From the NCBI GenBank assembly GCA_902729315.2, contig LR746268.1, positions 4,581,501 to 4,645,500 of the forward strand: a DNA stretch of 64,000 bases, read 5' to 3'. This document shows, one piece after another, positions 10,037 through 21,543 of this stretch (the first letter of the stretch is position 1; each line of letters opens with the position of its first letter). The DNA is from Spirodela intermedia (taxonomy: Eukaryota; Streptophyta; Magnoliopsida; Alismatales; Araceae). The notes below the pieces were generated by a model. It saw only the letters and a list, made by a program, of their open reading frames with translations. It was not told the origin of the DNA and did no database searches. The position numbers were made by a program, and so were the translations under genes.

Positions 10037-13000
10037 TGCAATACAGAAGCAGATATCTTCAAGTTCTGCTGCTAGGAAGTTTTTCGCCAGTAGTTTAATC
10101 AAGATCAGTTTTCTATACATGGAGGCGAAAAGGGTTTATCAGGTCTGCACATATTGTGTCGTGTTTTCAAATTTCATTTGGTTCGTACTATAACTCACAT
10201 TTGAAGATACGTAAATGTATACATATATATATTTATGTCTCTCAGTTACAGTCCTAGGACTTTGAATTTTCCTGAACTCAAAAACATTTAAGACTAAAAA
10301 TGTTTTTTTATGTACAGGGTAAAGTGTTAACCGAACAGAAGGAAGAACTACATCTTGTTTCTGTCACTTTGGAATGGGTGCGGGCCAGAGTTGTTGCTGT
10401 ACTTTTGTGGCCACTGCATACTTTAGCAACAATCCTGGTCTATAGAAAGATTTACTCCACAATTGGGATACGCAAGGTATTCATGGCAGTGGGATCGTAA
10501 TTTTTGACTTTATCTTTTGCATCTAATTATCTGAGGTTTTTTATTTTTTAAGCTTCTCGTTCTAAATACCTGGATGTGCGACGTTTCAGGCTGGTATAAG
10601 TGGTGGTGGAAGTCTTCCTATGCATATCGACAGGTTTTTTGAGGTTAGATGACTCAATAAATTGTTCATACTGAACTTTTTCAGATAGCTTCTGTTAACT
10701 GTATTCTACTCTTTCAGGCAATTGGGTTGACGTTACAGAATGGATATGGGCTAACAGAGACATCTCCTGTAATCGCAGCTCGAAGGCCTGATTGCAACGT
10801 AAGAAATTATTTTTTTGGAAAAATTATCTCGTGTGGATGTTAACACTGTCCTCATTAAGGGTAAAACAGCATAAAAATGAAATTGAGTCGTTCATCACGT
10901 TTCGAATTAAAACTCTAGGAAAAAAAGATCCCTTATTCTAGATGTCCTCGAAAAAAGGATCAGATCATGCAAAAGTGAAAATGAAAAGGAATGTTTGCCT
11001 AAAATGTACAATCCTTTATTTAAATGACGCAGATAAATCACAAAATAATATTCATTGCTCAAGTTGTGAAAAATAACGTTTTATTTGATCATTTCGTATT
11101 TTTATAGGCACAAAAGAACTTCATACAATATTTGAATTAAAATTTTGTAATTTTAATCAGATTATTGCAATCACTCGACCATCAAGATTTCAAACGCCTA
11201 GAATTGACCAATCTAAGACTTTTATTGCCTGGCTTATGCACATGACTGGTTCCAACTGTATATCTGATGCAATATAGTGGTCATGATGGTCATCTAAGGT
11301 TCTTCGTTTCCTATGGAAAACTCCTGCTTGGACCTGAGCCATCAAGCTGCAAACCTATGTCTTGATTAAATGATTCCTTTAAGACAGTGAGATATGGTAA
11401 ATTGACGTGACATGTAGAAAAATGGTCGAATTGCTGATGGTCATTGTTCCAGGCGAGAAAATCAGAAGAATTGTGGAAAAAAATTCAGTCAAAGGTCTAT
11501 GGAAAATCGAAACATTTGGGAATTCCTTGTTACCGTCTCCCAGTAGCTAATTACGAGTAGAGTATCACAACAGGTTCATCAGATGCATAATGGTTTGTTT
11601 TACACTCTACTTTCTCATCGCTGCTAAAAATCTACACCTAACATGTCACATTTAGAATTAATGGCGTCATGGTTAATGAAAGAATAGATGGTCGTGAGAA
11701 CAATAAAGCTGATCGAATTCTAGATGGTGTTTTTTCGTTGGAGAAAAACTTTAAAAAATTAGAAATTAATTTCAACGAAAGAAACACCAAGTCTATAAAT
11801 TAAAAATCACTCAGCAGCATCTAACACCTAGTTTCGTGTATATAACTATGATAGGTACGGCAGATGCATAATATTTACATGTTATTTCATCATTTCTGCA
11901 TCAAGCTTATCCTCCATTTTTGACATTTGAGAGCGAACATACTACATGCTCGCCAGTGAATTTGAAACAAAATACTAGACTAGATAGTGATTGCGAGAAA
12001 AGCAACAAATGGCCCAATCTCGTCTGTTTTACACGTGATGCTGATTATCTACTTTTCGCATCTACATTGATATGACTTTCTTTGACGCTGAAGGTGTTGT
12101 ATATCTGTTTTTTTTTCTCTTTTACCTGGCTTTCTTACTTCTTTTTGCATCATTTTCCCCAATTTTCTGGCAGTAAGAGCCCAATATTCTTCAAATTATG
12201 AGGGAGGGTTTATATTCTTCATTCAGTAATTGCTCAAAAAATAATTTTTCCCCATGTAGGATGTGCTTGAACAGTGTATGGCATGCCTGAATCGGTTCAT
12301 TATGATTGAGCAGCCCAGCATCTAGTTTTTTTTAATTTTTTTATTTTCAGAGGGTATAAAGAGTGGCTGATGGACAGGAAAATACGTGCACAGCTAATGC
12401 CACAAGCTGACTGTAAATCCATTTAGAATTGTGCAGATATAAAAGAGATGTGAAGGTAAAAATGAAAGAAAATCGTGATGTCAAAACCGTTCACAGAAGC
12501 AGCTCATGCATTAATGAAAATTTCATCATTAAGACCATTCTTCTTCCATTATGAACAGAGTTTGTATGAGCATTTTCCATTTCATACATTTAAAAGTTTA
12601 TACACCCCAGAGCTTTCTTTCGGTCTCCTATATTATTCTCTCACTAAGCAGCTTTAAAGATCCACCACTGCTACACATGGAAACATGAGAATTGATATTG
12701 AGTCATCTTTCCGTTCAATTTGGCCAGATTCCGAGTTATTTCTGTAGTCTGTCTCTATTTGGATAGGAGAAAAAAATCAACTCAAATGAAATGAAAACGA
12801 AATTATTTTGAGAAAGCTGAGTGCATGTATGTATAAATACTTTTAGAACTTATACGTACAGTGTGTTTAATGTAAGAGTTGCTTTGAAAAAGAAGATCCT
12901 CCCTGCAGTACGAAGAGTGATGATAATAATACTAGTAACAATCCAAACTCTGTATATTCCTCTTTTTTTTTTGTTGGCCTAGGTTCAATGCTCATTACCT

Positions 13001-16000
13001 CTGTCCGCAATGCCATACCTCCTGGTACTTGTCTTTTTATGGGCATACTTGAATAGGAGATCGTCCCTTCATCATGTTAATATCTAGCACTCTTCCATAG
13101 TAATAATTTTTATGTATTCAAATGAAGGTTCTTGGCACTATTGGGCATCCGATTAAACACACAGAAATCAAGGTTGTGGATCCAGAAACTGGTCAAATTC
13201 TATCAAATGGTTCAAAGGGTATTATAAAAGTACGTGGGCCACAAGTAATGAAAGGCTACTACAAGGTACCAATTTCTTTCATTAAGTTCAAAGGATGACT
13301 GGATTTTTAGGATCTAGTTATGATACTTGTGTAGAATGGTCTCTTATTGAAAGGCTGACTAGAATTTTTGATCTTTGTAGAATTATTTCTTCTTTAAAAT
13401 GCTTTTATGTAATGCTCAAGAGCTTGTACGAACTTAAAAATTCTTTGATTGTTAGTTGTACATCATTTGTTTTCCTAGAATTCATCAAGCACAAATCAAG
13501 CCCTGGACAAAGATGGTTGGTTCAATACTGGTGATATAGGCTGGATTGCTCCGAAAAATACAATGGGACGGAGCCGTCAGTGTGGTGGCATGATTGTAAT
13601 TGAAGGGCGTGCCAAGGATACAATAGTTCTGTCATCAGGTATCTATGGATGCCATTGATTTTCGGACGATACCCTTATCTTTTAATTGATTTGGATTGAA
13701 TAAAATTTTGATCCTCTAACTCATATTTTTACGTTTTCTAGTAAGCGTATGTGCTGAAGGTTTGGCAAGTAGAACTCTGTTTTGTTTAGCATGTTACACG
13801 GATAAGAGCGAAGCAGAAGAAAGAAATAAGTTAAAAATGGTGGATACTGTAGTAGCCTTGGAATTTCTTATGGGCTTGTTGCGTGTACTTTTCAGTCTTT
13901 GCCTGTACATTGCATTACTTGCCTAAAACATTCAATGCGTATACGCTTAAATTTTTACGGGAATCTACTCACTGAAAGCATCATATTAATGTAGATATGC
14001 ATTTCTACTACCATCAATGCATAAATAAGGACGAAAAAAATCAAAAGTTCATTTCTCTACGAAGAATAGTCCCAAGATATGTGATCGTGTTTGTACATCC
14101 CCTCTTCCCCCCTTGTTATTCTGTCTTCTCTCTAAAGAAGTCTTCAAGTTAATCATGCAGAAACATGATTTTTAAGCGTGTTTCTAAGAACAGAAAATGG
14201 CATTTCTGGACGTAGTCTATTTATTTACTTCTGATGAGAAAATCCAAGTCAATGGATGTTGCAAAATGCTGTCTTGCTTGTGATTGTCTCATAAAGCTCA
14301 GAAAACAACCAATTTCGTTGATGTCAAATTGAAAGACATTATAAGAAAAAAGACAATATGTAGCGAGCATTTTATGGAAATTACTGTTCTAGCTTGATAC
14401 CATTCTATTATGAACTGTTATATTAACAGTTCACGATTATATTAACAATTCTAACGTGAATTGGTTTCTTTTATGAACTGTTATATGTGTTTACATAACT
14501 TGCATGGGCCATCTTCCCAACATATATGTAGCGAGCATTCCAGGATGATTTCATTCTCATCAAGTTGTTCCTTCAATTGATTTTGAGAGTTTACGGAAAA
14601 TTTCAGGTGAGAATGTCGAACCTTCCGAACTTGAAGAAGCTGCAGGGAGGAGTAACTTGATAAAACAAATTGTTGTAATTGGGCAGGTAAAACCTAATAT
14701 TTTTTAAGGAAAATTGGAGCGAATTTTGAAATTAATTAGAACTCCATGTAACACATATACGAAGGCCTGTCTCTATATCTTATTTGATCTGAATTTTTCT
14801 TAAAGCCAAATATATACTCATATTTTTTATGTTTTCTGGCTCCATGTCGAAATATACCTCTACTCTGTGAATGTTCGATGTAAAGTAAATATACCTCTCC
14901 AGACAGATCGGCACATAAGTTGGGTTTGGAAGCATTTTTGCCAGTAGAACAACCTCCACGGAAACAAGTGTAATGTGGCTTGCACCTCATTGTGGAGACC
15001 TACTTAGAAACCAGAATTAGCTTGAACCCCTTTTTTCTTGAAGGGACCTTTTCCCCTGCAGCCATGGCAAAGAATACCTACCCCCGCCCGATGCCTGGAC
15101 ATCTTACACAGGTTGTGACCAATAACCGAGAAAGAGGAGATGATCAAATCTGTGCCCGTCTTTGAGCCGTCTTTTTGCTGCCACGGTCTTCACGTTATGA
15201 TTTGACCGACTATTATCTTCAATGTTAGTCTAGCATGCGCCATTTTCATTTTGATGCGCTTCAACTGGTTTATCTTGTCTATTTTTAGGTTTGAATCATG
15301 CTGTGCTCTCACTCCTGTAACGGAGAAATCATTTTGATGCTATCTTGTCTTCATTTTGATGCGCCATTATTTAAACGAAATAATGTGAGCCTGGCTGATC
15401 CATCCTGTGCTCTCACTCCTGTAACGGAGAAAAGATGCTGAATGTTTTCATGACCGATTCAGTTTCCTCGTCATTCATTGATTAATAAACCTAATGAACG
15501 AAAAATCCGTTGAAATGCATAATTCGATGGAGTTTCAACTTTGGTAATCTATATGATTTTCAATGATCAATCATCTTTATTTATGTTGACCAAACTTTTT
15601 ACATCGTGACGCGAAAATATTTTGAGAGTTGTAAGTTTCGATGTGAAGTTAGATAAACAGTGCAAAGTTCGATCATTCAGTTTATTTTTCTTGATCACAG
15701 AATTCTCACGATTGTATTTTTATTCCAAGGATCAACGCCGCCTAGGCGCTTTAATTGTTCCGGATAAAGAAGAACTTGTTTTAGCTGCGAAGAGACTATC
15801 TGGTACTCATTCAACATCTTCCGAACTCAGTGCAGATGAAGTCAACCGAATGATTCGGGGTGAATTATCAACTTGGTGAGGCTGTTTGATGATATGTTTA
15901 TAATCAGTTTGCGAACTGGAAATAATGTGCAGAAATCATAGAACTAGTCTCTTTCTATGTCAATCTGCTTAGAAGTATGAATTTCTGTGCAAGATCATGT

Positions 16001-16606
16001 GTCTCCTCCTGTTGGTATTTAGGAAACAAAATCAATCTGCATAATTGCGTCAACTTTTACGGTGATAATCGGCATCAGTTGGTGTCTTGAAAGCCAGATC
16101 AGTTTAGAAAAATACCATTTCTTCCTCCCATTTCCGTCCAAGATTCCTCTTTTTGTCGGTCTGGTATAAGATCAAGGGATCCTTACCCTTGTGTATCAAT
16201 ACATTTGTTGAATGAAATGATTTATTTCCGCTAGAGATTCGTGTAAGTTTGTGACGTAATGATAATGTTAATGTTTCATAACCACTTGGATTTCAAACAA
16301 AAGTATAGCTTGTTCTCACTTGACATTGAGACGACTTGAAATCTTCAGCATGCATCATCATGCAGGACATCGGGGCGTTCATTCCAGATTGGGCCAATAC
16401 TGATACTGGATGAACCTTTCACGGTATAGTTAACATGATCCAGTCAAGAACTACTCCTCTGACACAGATGATGATCGTTAGAATAATGATCGATTTTATT
16501 GCAGATTGACAATGGTTTAATGACCTCAACGATGAAAGTGCGGAGGGACGCAGTCGTGGATCGTTTCAAGGATCAGATTGCCAAGATGTACGAGAAAGAT
16601 ATTTAG
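10037..16606 (+). CDS. Acyl-activating enzyme, AAE15/AAE16 type (long-chain acyl-ACP ligase, plastid), 3' exons only
   Basis: The family activates fatty acids with ATP and transfers them to acyl carrier protein in plastids. Ten exons were joined: 10037-10142, 10318-10476, 10590-10643, 10718-10798, 13128-13265, 13479-13638, 14607-14686, 15730-15875, 16366-16423, 16505-16606. All have GT-AG introns and the frame stays open for 360 residues to TAG. Recognisable parts in order are [36 protein letters not shown] (adenylate-forming motif), [41 protein letters not shown], and a C-terminus with [15 protein letters not shown]. These match Arabidopsis AAE15/16 from memory almost residue for residue in places. 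The first half (transit peptide, first ATP motif) is absent; upstream is the retrotransposon nest. The gene is either very long through an intronic insertion or truncated. No internal lesion is seen. Confidence 0.9.
10799..13127 (+). other. Large AT-rich intron of the acyl-activating enzyme gene
   Basis: This is a 2.3-kb intron between the exon ending in the RPDCN codons and the exon starting VLGTIGHP. It begins gtaaga and ends aaatgaag. No gene or recognisable transposon was found in it. Confidence 0.75.
14412..14432. repeat. Short inverted repeat in an intron
   Basis: The arms GAACTGTTA and TAACAGTTC are perfect complements around a TAT spacer. A third copy of the gaactgttata half lies about 65 bp downstream. 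A 16-bp direct repeat (atatgtagcgagcatt) brackets the area at about 14356 and 14524, which could be a relic of a small insertion. Confidence 0.5.
15301..15432. repeat. Local direct duplication in an intron
   Basis: A 28-bp unit starting ctgtgctctcactcctgtaa occurs at 15301-15328 and again at 15405-15432, identical as far as read. A nearby cattttgatgcgc motif is also doubled. This looks like a ~104-bp duplication with later divergence, inside the intron before the exon at 15730. Confidence 0.75.
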
Positions 16607-17318
16607 AAGAGATGTCCTTCAGGAGGTATCCACCGCATAACCATGATATCATAGATATTTTTTCATTTCATTCCAATCTAAAGGGCCTTCATCGATAAGT
16701 TTACTCATTTATTCCCATACGAACTGAAATTTTCCTACTGAAGGGCCAGACTACCTTGAATTCGGTCATAATCAGTTTTTCTTCAGTGAAATCAAAACTT
16801 TTCATTTTCTATTTTGGAACTGTTACTGTTAACGATGAAATGAACCCATTTTTTGCTTGATTAATATGATAATATCAGAAAAATCTGAAACGAACTTCTG
16901 CTCTACAGATAATATCACCTTGCTTGCTTGTCGGGAGTTGTCCAGCATCTTCCACTCTGCGACGCTTTTGAGGTAACTAGGGCTTGATTTCAGTCATGTA
17001 GCTGAGACATTGGTACTTGTAATGTTGAGAAGAGCATGCTATCCATTCGGGGAGGATACTGGCGCTGGAGAGACCAGTGGTGTATAAAGGCTTCACCTCG
17101 ATTCTAGCCAGAAACACATATATGACTAGATTTCTGCATTTTATTAATCAAGAACGCCGTCTTGGCCTTCCTTTCAATCCTCTGTTTATCCAACGATCAC
17201 AAAAGAATGGCGGGCAGCAAATCTACAGACTGGCCCGGGTATGATCCAATCACAAGGATGTTAGCGCCGGAGAAGATGGTAATATTTCATGAATATCCAG
17301 CATGGTTGTCATCGTTCT
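16607..17318. other. Convergent 3' region between acyl-activating enzyme and PPR genes
   Basis: The stop of the plus-strand enzyme gene (16604-16606) and that of the minus-strand PPR gene (17319) face each other across about 0.7 kb. The stretch is AT-rich on the left and should hold both 3' UTRs. No other gene is seen, and no DYW-domain remnant of the PPR gene is recognisable. Confidence 0.6.
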
Positions 17319-18947
17319 TCATTCAGGGTCTTGCAGATTGCGCGGGAGAGTGTTGGTATCTGGAACATAGCCCCTCCGCTTCATCTCCACAACCAGCGCC
17401 TCCAGCAGCCCCAGAATGGCCTCCCTGTGAGGATGATGCTCCAATCCCCCGGCGGTGAAGGCGCAGCTCTCTCCGCCCAGCTCCACCCTGCTGCAACCCC
17501 GCTCCTTCCTCGCCTCCATCCTCGCCATCGTTTTCCTCACGCCTGCGACGGAATCCCACCGGCCGGCTGCTGCGTAAGTGTTGGAGAGAAGGACGTAGGT
17601 CGAAGAATCTTCTGGTTTCAAACCAAGCAGATGGTCTGCAACCCTGATGCTCCTCTCCGCATCTCCGTGTCTCCGGCAGGCGCTCAACAGGGAGCACCAG
17701 GTGGCCTCGTCCGGCGCAAGCGGCATCGTGGTGATGATGCTCTCGGCCTCGGCGAGCAGGCCCGCCCTGCTGAGGAGGTCCAGTAAGCAGGTGTAATGTT
17801 GCAGGGAGGGTCTGATCCCATGGTCTTCCACCATGGAGCGGAAGAAACAGCGACCCTGCTCGACCAGCCCGCCGTGGCTACAGGCGTGGATCACCCCGAC
17901 GAAGGTCACCTCGTTAGGCTCCACTCCGGCAGCGACCATGCTCTCAAAGAGGACCAGCGCTGCCGCCGCGCCGCCGTGCTGGGCCTCGCCGACGATCATC
18001 GTCGTCCAGGAGAACACGTCCCGGACCGAGAGGCTCTCGAAGGCGGACCTCGCGGAGGCGATGCTGCTGCACTTGGCGTACATGTCCACCAGGGCGTTCC
18101 CCACGTAGGCGCTCCTCTCGTACCCGAGCGAGACGACGAGCCCGTGGAGTTGCCTGCCCAACCCCAGCGCCGCCATGTTGGCGGCGGCGCCGACGACCGC
18201 GGCGAGCGCGAAGGAGTCGTCGACGGCGACCCCTTCCTTCCGCATCTCCACGAACAGCTCCACCGCGCCGGCGTCGGCGCCGCTCTGCACGAACCCAGAG
18301 ATCAGCGCCGTCCAAGACAGGAGACTCCTCCGGGGGATCCTTCGGAAGAGCCCGACGGCGTCCTCGTGCCTGCCGTCGGCGGCGTAGCCGCCGACCATCG
18401 CCGTCCAGCAGGCGGGGTTCCTCATGCCGATCGTCTCGAACACCTTGCGGGCATCCTCAACCGCGCCACACTTGGAGTACATGTCCACGAGGGCCGACTT
18501 GACGACGTCGTCGCCAGCAAAGAGCGACGCAGCGAAGCGCCCATGGAGCTGCCGGCCCCGCCGGAGGGCGGCCATGCGCGCGCAGGCCTTGACGAGCGCC
18601 GAGAAGATGAACCCATCAGGCTCCACGCCGTCGGCGAGGAGCATGGCCGGGAGGAGGGAGAGCGCCCGGCGGGGGTGGTCGGACTGTGCATGGGCGGCGA
18701 GCATGGTGGACCAGGTGACGTGGTCCCTGTGGCGCATTCCCTCGAACAGCTGCTGGGCATCGCCGAGGAGGCCGCACTTGCAGTACAGGTCGAGGAGGGC
18801 GTTCCAGAGGGAGCACGACTGCACCAACCCGTGCTTGACAAAGCAGGCGTGAATCTGCCGGCCATGGCGGAGGGAGCGGCGACCGACGGCGTACCGGATG
18901 CTGGCGTGGAGCAGCTCCAGAATCCCACCACCGCGGAGCTCATTCAT
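17319..18947 (-). CDS. PLS-class pentatricopeptide repeat protein with E region, DYW domain missing (At4g14050-like)
   Basis: PPR proteins of this class bind organelle transcripts, mostly for C-to-U editing. The ORF is intronless and 542 aa from the first in-frame ATG (18947). An in-frame TAA lies just upstream of a non-ATG extension. About a dozen PLS repeats are visible by landmarks such as LWNALLDLYCKCG, VKSALVDMYSKCG, SWTALISGFVQSG and YVGNALVDMYAKC. An E region follows (PDEATWCSLLSACRRHGD, STYVLLSNTYAAAGRWD, SCAFTAGG). It closely resembles the Arabidopsis At4g14050 protein as I recall it, but that protein continues past GYVPDT into a DYW deaminase domain. Here the frame stops at NLQDPE, and the following DNA shows no DYW residues. 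GC content, especially third positions, is far higher than in neighbouring spliced genes. The N-terminus is not a clear transit peptide, so an upstream exon is possible. Confidence 0.9.
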   Translation of the reverse strand: MNELRGGGILELLHASIRYAVGRRSLRHGRQIHACFVKHGLVQSCSLWNALLDLYCKCGLLGDAQQLFEGMRHRDHVTWSTMLAAHAQSDHPRRALSLLPAMLLADGVEPDGFIFSALVKACARMAALRRGRQLHGRFAASLFAGDDVVKSALVDMYSKCGAVEDARKVFETIGMRNPACWTAMVGGYAADGRHEDAVGLFRRIPRRSLLSWTALISGFVQSGADAGAVELFVEMRKEGVAVDDSFALAAVVGAAANMAALGLGRQLHGLVVSLGYERSAYVGNALVDMYAKCSSIASARSAFESLSVRDVFSWTTMIVGEAQHGGAAAALVLFESMVAAGVEPNEVTFVGVIHACSHGGLVEQGRCFFRSMVEDHGIRPSLQHYTCLLDLLSRAGLLAEAESIITTMPLAPDEATWCSLLSACRRHGDAERSIRVADHLLGLKPEDSSTYVLLSNTYAAAGRWDSVAGVRKTMARMEARKERGCSRVELGGESCAFTAGGLEHHPHREAILGLLEALVVEMKRRGYVPDTNTLPRNLQDPE

Positions 18948-19988
18948 CCGTTCCAGGCGAGGCCCCGCCGACGCCCGGAGATTGAAGATCCCCAAAGCTC
19001 GCCATTATCAACCAGCCTAAGCTGCTGACCCATCATCCATCACCTAGGCGCCGCCATTGCCGCAACCTCGAACCTCCTACCCCGTTGGAAGCGTTGAAGC
19101 TCTCAAACCAGGTGGCCGGTCGGGATTCTGGGAAAACTCGGATCCAAGAATCCAACATCGTTTGGAATGGAGGAATATCCAAGTGGAATCCTACGTCGCT
19201 TGGGCCGGCTGGGTCCAGATCGGCGCAAATTTCTACATGGCCCAGCAAGGAAGTTCTCCACAATCACTCGAATGGAAAACTGGCCTCGCCTGGCCCAAAT
19301 CTTGTGGGAAAGAGTTATTTTATTACTTAAAGGGTGTTATATATAATAAGATGTTTTTCTAGGTATGAATGTATAAAAATTCCTCCGGGTGAAAATTCCT
19401 CCCCTCCTGTCTCTTCTTCTCCGGCAGCGGTCCTCTGGAGCCGTCAATCCTCGCTGATCCGTGGGGGAACGCAGGGTCGTCATAGAAGAGATATTATACC
19501 TGATTTCGAAGGAGAAAGAGACAGGCGACAGTTGCCGTGGGATCATTGCCTCCTCTCTAACCATTTCTCCTCGCTCACCGGCGATGGAGGCCCTCAGAAA
19601 CCTCCTCACTGACAGTTTAGCCCGACGGTGTCACCGGCACCACGGGGGCGACGAGTGTCAAGGGCGTTCCCCGCCATAGCTGTTCTGCTCGCCGGTTATA
19701 ATATGGCTGAGCAGTGTTTTCCTCCGCCCTGCATGGCGACCCCCACGACCAAGCCATTGTCGCCCCTAACGGTGGTTCTAAAACAGGCAATATCGCCCCC
19801 ATTCGAGGTTTGGGGATACCATCTAATGATGATGTCGATTTCTCCAGGGAAAAATGGTTATGGTCTACGACCTCGGGAATATCACGGTTAACGAGGGCTC
19901 GGTGCTTGGGTAAGGCAGAGCGCGCCCCAGCTCATGGCGGCATTAGGGTTTGTGTGAACCCCATGCATGTAAAGAAAGCGCATGGCAA
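18948..19988. other. Intergenic: PPR upstream region
   Basis: About 1 kb of mixed composition. Several short overlapping ORFs on both strands (for instance 19577-19679) show no domain, repeat or family resemblance. An out-of-frame ATGGCG at about 19002-19007 on the minus strand could start a short upstream ORF or mark a lost N-terminus of the PPR protein. Confidence 0.4.
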
Positions 19989-20354
19989 TCAGGAAGTCGA
20001 CCGTAGAGATGATACGCGAGCGACGGGGCTGTCTGAACGAGTGCAACTCTTTATTCCCTTCCGGCTCGAAGAACAGGAGGAATCTACAAGCTTAGGTGCT
20101 TGAAGAAGAGAGAGGATCAAGGAGCAGACGACCCATCGCGGCACCGATTGATGGCGAGGCAACCCCGGGTGTACGGGTTTGCCGGGAGGGGGGCGACTCT
20201 TCACCGGCGGTTTGCACCCGCCGGGGAACGGACACAGAAACATAGACTTCTTGATCGTCTCCTCTGCCGCCGCCGCCGCTAGCCACTGCCCGAGCGACAG
20301 CATCACCGCCAGCGCCACCGCCAGCAGCTTCAACCAAGAGAAGCCCTCCCCCAT
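19989..20354 (-). CDS. Possible small secreted protein (signal peptide plus Pro-rich segment)
   Basis: From ATG at 20354 the frame encodes 121 aa. The first ~30 residues look like a classical signal peptide: MGEGFSW start, a hydrophobic core LLAVALAVMLSLGQW, then an alanine-rich end. A short mature part follows with LCPFPGGCKPP and a proline/basic run (RPPPGKPVHPG). The remaining C-terminus looks random, so the true gene may end earlier or be spliced. I do not recognise the family. The size and layout would fit a secreted peptide precursor, but that is inference. A second overlapping frame (20092-20337) is probably a shadow. Confidence 0.4.
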   Translation of the reverse strand: MGEGFSWLKLLAVALAVMLSLGQWLAAAAAEETIKKSMFLCPFPGGCKPPVKSRPPPGKPVHPGLPRHQSVPRWVVCSLILSLLQAPKLVDSSCSSSRKGIKSCTRSDSPVARVSSLRSTS

Positions 20355-20409
20355 TCCTTCTCTATGGATTTGATGCCGGACAGGAAGGAGGAGCTCAAAC
20401 TGAGGTTCC

Positions 20410-20441
20410 GAGGAGAGCTGGAGAGCTGGAGAGCTGGAGAA
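20410..20441. repeat. Short tandem repeat (8-bp unit GAGAGCTG, about 3 copies)
   Basis: The plus strand reads ggagagctggagagctggag and continues in the same period before gaattc. It lies just upstream of the possible secreted-protein start, in its likely 5' leader. Confidence 0.7.
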
Positions 20442-20442
20442 T

Positions 20443-21543
20443 TCCCGTGATCGGCGGCACAACGATAAAACTTCCTCTTTTGGCGTTCAGAGAGGAAGCC
20501 GCTGTAATTACCGCCTATTAAACGGCGACAAGTCTCCGAAGCCTCGTAGAGAAGGAATTCCTTCATGGGCTGTCTGTGGAGGTACCGCCCACTATAATCT
20601 CAATAATAGCCCATTGTCGGCCCAACTCGGCAGAGAGGATAGTCGGTGGCATCGACCGTAGCGGTTGCCAACTGGCGCGGCCGCCGCTACGGTCGGCTCG
20701 GTAACGACAGATGACTTCAAGATACACCGCACCGTCGCCGGAATGACCCCCTGACCAGGATTAGCTCACTTTGTTTGCCGGAGAAGAAGGGGTGAATAAA
20801 AGGCCGAGAGGTGAAGACTTTCTCCTCACCACTGAAAGATACGTATGAGCGGCCATAAGGGTTGGATATTCTCATACTCAACTAAGTCATATGCCAAAGG
20901 TTGACTTTTTCCACTACATATTTGATCAAAAACGTGAACTATTGGCGTAATCCCTCTACTCCCCAGAAGTCTTCTCTCTCTCTCTCTCTCTCTCTATGGA
21001 CGCGGCCGTACGTTAAGTCAACCCTTCCGCAGTGTGCAAGATAAAACAGTGTCCTTATTGGTACGTAAAAGAGGCCGTCGGTTTCCTGCCAAGTCCTCCA
21101 GCGTTGACCGGCGCAGGGACGTAGATGTTTACAATGAAACCCGAGAATCTGTCCGTCCCAGAGACTCCGCCATAAATAATATTGCCCACTTGCGCGAGGC
21201 AGGTTGTTTATTTCGTAAATTATAATTGGGTATTTGTCATCACCAAAAATACAGTCCACTGAACTCGTTCCAAAACATAAGCTAACCTAGACCAACGGTT
21301 TACACACCTCTCTTGAAACCAGAAACAGCGATCGTGATAGACTGGAAGCCGCACCAGTCTACCTGGAATCTTATCTCTCCTCTCTTCTCTCTCTCCCCTC
21401 TCTTCGAAAAATATTATCTTCCCCACTCCCTCCTGACACGTCATCTTCCTCTCAAAGTCATCATCTCTCCTTCTCGCCCTTTTCCTCCTCTTCGGCGACG
21501 ACCTCTTCTTCCAGCGGGGGGATTTGAAGAGAGAAAGAGGAAG
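20443..21543. other. Intergenic: shared upstream region of two divergent small genes
   Basis: It separates the minus-strand small secreted candidate from the plus-strand hydrophobic protein. It contains a CT microsatellite at about 20972-20995 and a pyrimidine-rich leader at about 21370-21410. No coding region with family resemblance was found. Confidence 0.45.

Noticed and set aside
18948-18995. PPR start at 18995
   Set aside because: That codon is TTG, and an in-frame TAA lies just upstream. The first in-frame ATG is at 18947.
17796-19028. 410-codon open frame on the plus strand
   Set aside because: It lies antisense to the PPR gene. Its composition (G, E, R, H, A, P rich, no domain) is what high third-position GC produces on the opposite strand.
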